From Verrucomicrobiota bacterium (lineage in GTDB: Bacteria > Verrucomicrobiota > Verrucomicrobiia > Opitutales > UBA953): 64,000 nucleotides of DNA. The position numbers were made by a program, and so were the translations under genes. Of the stretch, positions 56,880-64,000 are shown piece by piece. Each line of letters opens with the position of its first letter. Position 1 is the stretch's first letter. The DNA lies in assembly GCA_026397955.1 (NCBI GenBank), contig JAPLTV010000065.1, positions 1-64,000 on the forward strand. Direction: 5' to 3'. The notes under the pieces are model-generated. The model was not told the origin of the DNA. It searched no databases and saw nothing but the letters and a program-made list of their open reading frames with translations.

Positions 56880-59603
56880 ATGGCCGAAATCCCCAAATCT
56901 TATGAGCCGCAAGGCGTCGAACAGCAGTGGTATGACCGCTGGGTCGCGGCCGGTTGCTTCAAGGGCAAGGTAGACCACACCCGCGAGTCCTTCGCGGTGA
57001 TGATCCCGCCGCCGAACGTCACGGGCGTCCTGCACATGGGGCACCTGCTGAATAACACGCTGCAGGACATCATGGTCCGCCGCGCCCGCCAAGAAGGCAA
57101 ATCCGCGCTCTGGCTTCCAGGCACCGACCATGCCGGCATCGCCACACAGTCGCGCGTTGAAAAGGAACTCCGCCAAAAGGAAGGCAAGACCCGCCACGAC
57201 CTCGGTCGCGAGAAATTTATCCAGGTCGCGTCCGAGTGGCGCGACAAGCACGGCGGCATCATCCTCGGCCAGCTCCGTAAACTCGGTGCCTCTTGCGATT
57301 GGGATCGCACGGTGCACACGCTCGACGCCGGCTACTCGCAGGCAGTCCTCCAGACCTTCGTCACGCTCTACGAACGCGGTTACGTCTACCGCGGCAAGCG
57401 CATGGTCAACTGGTGCCCGGTCTCACAGACCGGCCTATCCGACGAAGAGGTGATCATGAAGCCCTCCAAGGGCTCGCTCTACCGCATGCGTTATGAGGTC
57501 GCCGAGATTCCTGGCACCTACCTCGAGATCTCCACCACGCGCCCCGAGACCATTCCGGGCGACGCCGCCGTCGCGGTCCACCCGGACGACGAACGCTACA
57601 AGCACCTCATCGGTAAGCACGTCTGGCGCCCCTTCCCTCGCGCGCAGATCCCGATCGTCGGCGACACCGCCGTCGAGAAGGATTTCGGCACAGGCGTCCT
57701 GAAGGTCACGCCGGCCCACGACCGCACTGACTTCGATATCGGTAAGCGCCATAACCTTCCGGTCGTCGATGTGATGAACCCGGATGGCACGATGAACGCC
57801 GACGCGGGTCCGCTCGCCGGCGTAGAACGCTTCAAGGCCCGCGGCTTGGCCGAGAAACTCCTCGAAGAACTCGGTGCGCTGGTGAAGACCGAACCTTACG
57901 AGAACACGGTCGGCTATTCGGAACGTGCCGACGTCCCGATTGAGCCTCGCCTCAGCGAACAGTGGTTCATCCGCTACCCGAAGATCGACGAAGCCAAACG
58001 CGCCGTCACCTCAGGCATCATCAAGTTCCACCCAGAACGCTGGACGAAGACCTATCTCCACTGGCTCGAGAACATCCAGGACTGGTGCGTCAGCCGCCAG
58101 CTCTGGTGGGGCCACCGTATCCCGGTCTGGTACCGCAAGGGCGCCGACCGCAACGACCCGAAGAACCTGCACGTCTCCCTCACCGCCCCCGCCGACGCCA
58201 CCAACTGGGAACAGGATCCCGACGTGCTCGACACGTGGGCTTCCTCGTGGCTCTGGTGCCTTGCGACCATCGGCTGGCGCAAGCCGGGCGAGACGACCGA
58301 AGAATTGAAGCACTGGTATCCGACCGGTGCCCTCGCGACCGGACCCGACATCATTTTCCTCTGGGTCGCCCGCATGATCATCGCCGGCCTCGAACTGCAC
58401 GGCCCCGAGAAGAAGACGCTCACCGATGACGAGATCCGCCAACGGATCCCGTTCAAGCGTGTCTATTTCAACGGTATTATCCGCGACAAGCTCGGCCGCA
58501 AGATGTCTAAATCGCTCGGTAATTCGCCCGAGCCCCTCGACCTCATCGCGAAGTTTGGCGCCGACGGCCTCCGCTTCGGCCTCTTGTCCATCGCCCCCAA
58601 GGGCCAAGACATCCTCTTCGACGAAGATCGCGTCAGCCAAGGACGCAACTTCTGCAACAAGCTCTGGAATGCTGCCCGCTTCCGCCAGATGTCCGGCCCG
58701 ATGGCCGATAACTCGACGCTCGCCGCCGTGGTCAGCCGCATCAAGGCAGCCCAGCTCGATGACGATGACTTCGCCATCCTCCAAGGCCTCGCCGAACTGA
58801 CCGACAGCACGACCAAGAACCTGGATGAGCACGAGTTCACCGCCTACGCGCAGGGACTATACTCCTTCTTCTGGGGCGACTTCTGCGACTGGTACGTCGA
58901 AGCCTCGAAAGCTCGCCTCAAGGACCCAGCCCTGGTCGACAACTGCCTCGCGGTGCAGGATCTCGTCCTGCGCCAGTTCCTCCTGTTGCTCCACCCGGTC
59001 GCTCCGTTCATCTCCGAAGAACTCTGGCACCTGCTTGGCTACGGCACGGAGAAGGACTTCATCCAGAACCACCACACCGGCTCCGGCGGCGACCTCCTCC
59101 GCGTTCTCCGCGAAAACGGTATCAAGATGAGCGCCGCCAAGGTCGCCGATGTCGCCCTCCTCAGGGAATTCGTCGCCTCAGTTCGTGGCCTCAAGTCGCA
59201 GGCTAACCAGGCGACCCGCCGCGATTCGGTCATCACGATCATCGCCAAGGACGCCACGGCGAAGACCCTCCTCCAGGCGAACCGCGAAAAGCTCAGTAGC
59301 ATGGCTGGCCTAGCCGAAATCACCTTCGCCGACGATGCCGGCGATCGCACTGGCTCGCTCAACTCACTCGGCACCGTCTTGCTCGAACTCTCCGGTACGG
59401 TCGACGTCGCTGCGGAAAAAATCCGCCTCGCCAAGGAACTGACTAAGCTCGAACAGGCCGTCGCTGCCGGCGAAGCCAAGCTGACCAACGAAGTTTTCGT
59501 GTCGAAGGCTCCCCCGAAGATTCTCGAAGGCGCCCGCAAACAACTCGACGAAGCCAAGGCCAAGCGCGATGAAATCGCGCGCATGCTCGCCACACTCGGC
59601 TAA
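56880..59603 (+). CDS. valS: Valine--tRNA ligase
   Basis: MIPPPNVTGVLHMGHLLNNTLQD, LWLPGTDHAGIATQ, GRKMSKSLGNSPEPLDLI. Confidence 0.97.
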   Translation: MAEIPKSYEPQGVEQQWYDRWVAAGCFKGKVDHTRESFAVMIPPPNVTGVLHMGHLLNNTLQDIMVRRARQEGKSALWLPGTDHAGIATQSRVEKELRQKEGKTRHDLGREKFIQVASEWRDKHGGIILGQLRKLGASCDWDRTVHTLDAGYSQAVLQTFVTLYERGYVYRGKRMVNWCPVSQTGLSDEEVIMKPSKGSLYRMRYEVAEIPGTYLEISTTRPETIPGDAAVAVHPDDERYKHLIGKHVWRPFPRAQIPIVGDTAVEKDFGTGVLKVTPAHDRTDFDIGKRHNLPVVDVMNPDGTMNADAGPLAGVERFKARGLAEKLLEELGALVKTEPYENTVGYSERADVPIEPRLSEQWFIRYPKIDEAKRAVTSGIIKFHPERWTKTYLHWLENIQDWCVSRQLWWGHRIPVWYRKGADRNDPKNLHVSLTAPADATNWEQDPDVLDTWASSWLWCLATIGWRKPGETTEELKHWYPTGALATGPDIIFLWVARMIIAGLELHGPEKKTLTDDEIRQRIPFKRVYFNGIIRDKLGRKMSKSLGNSPEPLDLIAKFGADGLRFGLLSIAPKGQDILFDEDRVSQGRNFCNKLWNAARFRQMSGPMADNSTLAAVVSRIKAAQLDDDDFAILQGLAELTDSTTKNLDEHEFTAYAQGLYSFFWGDFCDWYVEASKARLKDPALVDNCLAVQDLVLRQFLLLLHPVAPFISEELWHLLGYGTEKDFIQNHHTGSGGDLLRVLRENGIKMSAAKVADVALLREFVASVRGLKSQANQATRRDSVITIIAKDATAKTLLQANREKLSSMAGLAEITFADDAGDRTGSLNSLGTVLLELSGTVDVAAEKIRLAKELTKLEQAVAAGEAKLTNEVFVSKAPPKILEGARKQLDEAKAKRDEIARMLATLG

Positions 59604-59604
59604 G

Positions 59605-60345
59605 ATGATCTCGACCAGGCTTCATCCCGACAAACAAACCGCCGCACAGGCGATCGCCGGGGAGATAGCCGACCTCATCGAGATACGCTCGAAATCGGGC
59701 AAGACGACGGTGCTTGGCCTGGCGACCGGTTCCACGCCGCTCCCGCTTTACGCCGAGCTGATCCGCCTGCACCGCGCTGAGAAGCTGAGTTTCCGCTCGG
59801 TCATCACCTTCAACCTGGACGAATACGCAGGCCTTGGCCCGTCGCATCCGCAGTCGTATCGATTCTTCATGGAGGAAAACCTTTTCCGCCATCTCGATAT
59901 TCCCGCGGGCAATATCCACATTCCCGACGGTCTTTCGAAAGATGCGGCCAAGAATTGCGCCGACTATGAAGCGGCCATCCGCGCAGTCGGCGGGATTGAC
60001 CTCCAAATCCTTGGCATCGGCCGCACCGGCCACATCGGTTTCAACGAACCGCCCTCTGCGGCCGACACCCGTACCCGCTGGGTCCACCTCGATGAGGTGA
60101 CTCGTCGCGACAACTCGGTCTTCTTCGGCGACCTCGCTCAGGTCCCGCAGGGCGCCCTGACGATGGGCGTCGCCACGATTCTCGAGGCTCGCCGGGTCGA
60201 GCTGATCGCCTTCGGCGAAGCCAAGGCCGACATCGTACATCGCGCGATGAAGGAAGCCCCTTCCGCCGCCTGTCCGGCGACCTGGCTGCAACAGCACCCT
60301 CGCTGCACATTCCACCTCGACGCGGCCGCCGCCAAGGCGCTTTGA
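59605..60345 (+). CDS. Glucosamine-6-phosphate deaminase-like (NagB family, Bacteroidetes-like subfamily)
   Basis: TVLGLATGSTPLPLYAELI, SVITFNLDEYAGLGPSHPQSYRFFM, ILGIGRTGHIGFNEPPS; ATG at 59605. Confidence 0.88.
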   Translation: MISTRLHPDKQTAAQAIAGEIADLIEIRSKSGKTTVLGLATGSTPLPLYAELIRLHRAEKLSFRSVITFNLDEYAGLGPSHPQSYRFFMEENLFRHLDIPAGNIHIPDGLSKDAAKNCADYEAAIRAVGGIDLQILGIGRTGHIGFNEPPSAADTRTRWVHLDEVTRRDNSVFFGDLAQVPQGALTMGVATILEARRVELIAFGEAKADIVHRAMKEAPSAACPATWLQQHPRCTFHLDAAAAKAL

Positions 60346-61739
60346 CCAGTCAGATGGACGTCGCCCCCCTCCATCGCTCCGTCATCGACCCAGGCCTCGT
60401 TCCGGCCGCCCTCTGGACCCGTGCGTACCTGGGCCGTTGCGCGACTACAGCCGGTTCCTCTGAACTCACCATCGCTCTCCGCCGGGACGATAACACCGCC
60501 TCACTGTTCCGCACGCAAGTGCTCGCAGGCGGAGTCGACGACGAATCGACCTATCTTCACGTCGAACGCACGGTAAAGTTCCTGCTCTGGTCGCGTGGTG
60601 CGCCTGACATCCTGCTCTGCGGCCCAGAAGCTGCGCCCCTCGCCCGTCGGCTGCAGGCGGATTACTCCCCCGCAGGGGATCGCGCCTTCGACGCCGACTT
60701 CCACCGTAAGGTCTTTGAACGCCCCCTTTCATTCCGCGCCGTCACGTCCACCGAGTTGCCCACCGCCGTCTCCGCCCACCTGCCGCTTGGACGCAACCTA
60801 GACGGGTGTCGCATCGGTTTCGATCTCGGCGGCTCCGATCGCAAGTGCGCCGCGCTCATCGACGGCAAGGTCGTCTTCTCCGAGGAAGTGAAATGGGATC
60901 CCTATTTCCAGTCCGACCCGGCCTACCATCTCGCCGGAATCCGTCATTCGTTAGACCTCGCTGCCAGCCATCTGCCCCGCGTCGACGCCATCGGCGGTTC
61001 TTCCGCCGGCGTCTACGTGAACAACAAGGTTCGGATTGCGTCGCTCTTCCGCGGGATTACGGACGCCACTCTTTTCGATGCCCAGGTAAGAAATATCTTC
61101 CTAGACCTCGCCAAATCCTACGCCGTGCCATTCGAGGTCCTTAACGATGGCGACGTCACCGCATTGGCAGGTTCGATGTCCCTCGGCCGCAACGCCGTCC
61201 TCGGCGTAGCCATGGGTACCAGCGTGGCCGCTGGCTACGTCGATACGGCAGGCAACCTCACCAACTGGCTCAGCGAACTGGCCTTCGTGCCCGTGGATTA
61301 TCGCCTGGAAGGTCCGGCAGACGAATGGTCCGGCGACCGCGGCTGTGCGGTACAATATTTCAGCCAGCAGGGCGTCGGGCGACTGCTACCCCTTGCCGGT
61401 ATCGCCCTGCCCGCCTCGATGCGCCTGCCCGAGCAGCTCGAAGAACTTCAGAAGCTGCAGCTCGCCGGCGATCCAAGGGCCCAGCAAGTGTACGAGGCCA
61501 TCGGTATCGCCTTCGGCTACGCCATCGCCCATTTCGCCAGCTTCTACGAGATGAGCTGCCTGCTGATCATGGGCCGGGTCACCTCCGGCCAAGGCGGCAC
61601 AATCATCATCGAGAAGGCTCGGATGGTCTTGCGCGACGAATTCCCCGAACTTCGCATCGACCTCGTCGTGCCGGACGAGAAAGATAAGCGCCACGGCCAA
61701 GCCATCGCGGCCGCCTCCCTTCCCGCCCTCCGCCGATGA
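60342..61739 (+). CDS. ROK-family sugar kinase-like protein with ~150 aa N-terminal extension
   Basis: IGFDLGGSDRKCAALIDGKVV, VEVLNDGDVTAL-like FEVLNDGDVTALAG, VLGVAMGTSVAAGYVD; overlaps nagB-like stop. Confidence 0.8.
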   Translation: MTSQMDVAPLHRSVIDPGLVPAALWTRAYLGRCATTAGSSELTIALRRDDNTASLFRTQVLAGGVDDESTYLHVERTVKFLLWSRGAPDILLCGPEAAPLARRLQADYSPAGDRAFDADFHRKVFERPLSFRAVTSTELPTAVSAHLPLGRNLDGCRIGFDLGGSDRKCAALIDGKVVFSEEVKWDPYFQSDPAYHLAGIRHSLDLAASHLPRVDAIGGSSAGVYVNNKVRIASLFRGITDATLFDAQVRNIFLDLAKSYAVPFEVLNDGDVTALAGSMSLGRNAVLGVAMGTSVAAGYVDTAGNLTNWLSELAFVPVDYRLEGPADEWSGDRGCAVQYFSQQGVGRLLPLAGIALPASMRLPEQLEELQKLQLAGDPRAQQVYEAIGIAFGYAIAHFASFYEMSCLLIMGRVTSGQGGTIIIEKARMVLRDEFPELRIDLVVPDEKDKRHGQAIAAASLPALRR

Positions 61740-62584
61740 TCTCCCTCAACCCTCTCGCGCGGCTCGTGACCCCTGACGGCAAGACCGGTCCGGACGCCCT
61801 GAGCCGCACCACACACCTCGGCATCGGCGCCCACCAGGACGACCTAGAGTTCATGGCCTTCCATGGCATCCTCTCCTGCTATGACCGTACCGATCGCTGG
61901 TTTGGCGGCGTGACCATCACCGACGGCCGCGGCTCTTCGCGCACCGGACCGTTCAAGGACTGGACCGACGACCAAATCGCCGCTGAACGCGTCCGCGAGC
62001 AGGACGCCGCGGCCGTCATCGGCCAATATTCTTTCATGGCCCAGTTGGGCTTCGGCAGCGCCGCCGTCCGCGACGCCCAGCAGACCGCTGTCCGCGACGA
62101 CCTCCGCCGCATCCTCGAAGCCAGCCGTCCCGAGGTCGTCTACCTGCATAACCTCGCCGATAAGCACGACACCCACGTCGGCTGTGCACTCCGTTGCATC
62201 GAAGCGATGCGCCAGATGCCCAAGGTGGATCGCCCGAAGATGATCTACGGTTGCGAAGTATGGCGCGACCTTGACTGGCTCGTCGACAGCGAGAAAACCC
62301 CGATGCCGATCTCGGCTCGACCAGAACTGGCCCGCGCCCTCAATGAGGTCTTCGCCACCCAGATCGCCGGGGGTAAACGCTACGACCTCGCCGTCCTCGG
62401 CCGCCGCACGGCCAACGCGACCTTCAGCAACGCCCATGCCACCGACCACGAATCGGCCATGCAGTGGGCGATGGACCTGACTCCGCTCGTCCACGACGAC
62501 AGCCTCGACCCAATTGCCTACACGGTTGGCTTCATCGACCGCCTGAAGTCCGACGTCACCGCCCGCCTTCACAAATCCCTCTGA
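61736..62584 (+). CDS. PIG-L/LmbE-family deacetylase
   Basis: LGIGAHQDDLEFMAFHGI (AHxDDxE motif), VVYLHNLADKHDTHVGCALRCIEAM. Confidence 0.88.
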   Translation: MISLNPLARLVTPDGKTGPDALSRTTHLGIGAHQDDLEFMAFHGILSCYDRTDRWFGGVTITDGRGSSRTGPFKDWTDDQIAAERVREQDAAAVIGQYSFMAQLGFGSAAVRDAQQTAVRDDLRRILEASRPEVVYLHNLADKHDTHVGCALRCIEAMRQMPKVDRPKMIYGCEVWRDLDWLVDSEKTPMPISARPELARALNEVFATQIAGGKRYDLAVLGRRTANATFSNAHATDHESAMQWAMDLTPLVHDDSLDPIAYTVGFIDRLKSDVTARLHKSL

Positions 62585-62585
62585 C

Positions 62586-63491
62586 ATGAAGCCCACCCTC
62601 CTCGTCCTCGCCGCCGGCATGGGCAGTCGCTACGGCGGCCTGAAGCAGATCGACCCGATGGGTCCGTCAGGGGAGACCATCCTAGATTACTCCGTTTTCG
62701 ATGCCCTCCGCGCCGGCTTCGGCAAGGTGGTGTTCATCATCCGTCCTGACTTCGAGCAGGATTTCCGCGAACGCATCGCCGCGAAGTTCGCCGGCCGGAT
62801 CGACGTCGGCTTCGCTTTCCAGACGATCGACCAATTGCCCGCCGGCTTCACGGTACCGGCTGGTCGCGAGAAACCCTGGGGAACCACTCACGCCATCCTC
62901 TGCGCCCGTGACGCCGTCCATACGCCCTTCGCGGTCATCAACGCCGACGACTTCTACGGCCGCGACTCCTACGCTTCGCTCGGACGCTACCTCTCCGTAC
63001 TCACCAACGATTCCACGGCCTACGCGATGGTGGGCTTCACCCTCAAGAACACTCTCTCCGAGCATGGCACCGTCGCCCGCGGCGTCTGCCAGACCGACGC
63101 CGCCGGAAAGCTGACCGACATCCAAGAGCTGACGAAGATTGCCAAGCTCGCCCAAGGCGCGGAACACCGAGGAGACGACGGCAAGGTCGTGACTCTCACC
63201 GGGGAGGAACCTGTTTCGATGAATATGTGGGGCTTCACGCCAGCGATTTTCCCTCAGCTCGAAGCCGACTTCCGTGCCTTCCTGACCGTCAAAGGCGCCG
63301 AGATGAAGAGCGAATCCTACATCCCGATGTCTGTCGGCAGCCTCATTCGCGCCGGACAGGCTAGCTGCCAGGTGCTGCGTTCCGATTCTGCGTGGTTCGG
63401 CGTGACCTACCGTGAAGACAAGCCAGTGGTCCAGGCCAGCATCGCTCAGCAGGTCAGCAGCGGCGCCTACCCACCCTCCCTCTGGGCCTGA
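62586..63491 (+). CDS. NDP-sugar nucleotidyltransferase family protein
   Basis: LLVLAAGMGSRYGGLKQIDPMGPSGETILDYSVFDA, FAVINADDFYGRDSY. Confidence 0.88.
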   Translation: MKPTLLVLAAGMGSRYGGLKQIDPMGPSGETILDYSVFDALRAGFGKVVFIIRPDFEQDFRERIAAKFAGRIDVGFAFQTIDQLPAGFTVPAGREKPWGTTHAILCARDAVHTPFAVINADDFYGRDSYASLGRYLSVLTNDSTAYAMVGFTLKNTLSEHGTVARGVCQTDAAGKLTDIQELTKIAKLAQGAEHRGDDGKVVTLTGEEPVSMNMWGFTPAIFPQLEADFRAFLTVKGAEMKSESYIPMSVGSLIRAGQASCQVLRSDSAWFGVTYREDKPVVQASIAQQVSSGAYPPSLWA

Positions 63492-64000
63492 TGATGACCG
63501 ACCCCGCAGGATATGACGCCGTCGCGATTGCCCGAGAATTCTCCCTCTCCGGCGAAATCGTCTCGGCCTCTCCCTACGGCAGCGGCCATATCAACGATAC
63601 TTTCAAGGTCGATGTGAAGGCCGAAGGCGGACCATGCCGCTACGTGCTCCAACGCATTAACCACAACGTCTTCCGCCGACCGGACGAACTGATGGCCAAC
63701 GTGGAACGCGTCTGCGCCCACACCTACGCCAAACTTAAACAATCCGGCGCGCCTGATGCCGACCGACGCACGCTCCGGCTCATCCCGACCCTCGCCAGCA
63801 AGGCTTGGCACATCGACGCAGCCGGCAATCGCTGGCGCTGCTACCATTTTATCGAAGACGCCACCGGACACGACGTCGTCCGCTCGCCCGAACAGGCCTA
63901 CGCGGCGGCCAAATCATTTGGCGCCTTCCAAGCCCTACTCGCTGACCTTCCGGGCGACCGCCTCCACGAGACGATCCCGGATTTCCATCATACTCCGTCC
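63491..64000 (+). CDS. Phosphotransferase / N-acetylhexosamine 1-kinase (NahK)-like, truncated by window end
   Basis: Translation MMTDPAGYDAVAIAREFSLSGEIVSASPYGSGHINDTFKVDV...YVLQRINHNVFRRPDELMANVERV; open to window end. Confidence 0.85.
   Translation, partial: MMTDPAGYDAVAIAREFSLSGEIVSASPYGSGHINDTFKVDVKAEGGPCRYVLQRINHNVFRRPDELMANVERVCAHTYAKLKQSGAPDADRRTLRLIPTLASKAWHIDAAGNRWRCYHFIEDATGHDVVRSPEQAYAAAKSFGAFQALLADLPGDRLHETIPDFHHTPS

Noticed and set aside
1-64000. CRISPR arrays, transposons, prophage, toxin-antitoxin or defence islands
   Set aside because: No regularly spaced repeats, transposase/integrase motifs or defence gene sets were seen; content is mainly housekeeping.

Overview
The window is gene-dense, high-GC bacterial chromosome. 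It is probably from a Verrucomicrobiota (Opitutales-like) lineage, inferred from a PVC-type c-heme/HEAT protein, a Minf_1886-like protein and the general gene set; this is not proven. Most of it is housekeeping: rhamnose catabolism (rhaB, rhaEW), metG, menF-like, dtd, hisF, nadB, panE, hisC, mutS, phoH, ybaB, recR, ppk1, lpxK, panD, a type IA topoisomerase, an ABC transporter, ribE, mazG, trpC, rsmA, rimO, a SNF2 helicase, sucA-sucB-lpd, SRP RNA, valS and an amino-sugar operon (nagB-like, ROK, PIG-L, nucleotidyltransferase, NahK-like). I saw no CRISPR array, transposase, prophage, rRNA or tRNA. The observations most worth following up are: (1) a HAD phosphatase-like domain fused to a DciA/DUF721 helicase-loader-like domain; (2) a 43-codon ORF between rhaEW and the heme protein that looks like a deletion scar joining the N-terminus of LutA to the C-terminus of LutC; (3) a tightly overlapping amino-sugar operon with a NagB-like protein in which the catalytic Asp141 position is Thr, and a ROK protein lacking most of the zinc motif. 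All identifications come from reading motifs in the translated sequence; no database search was run.
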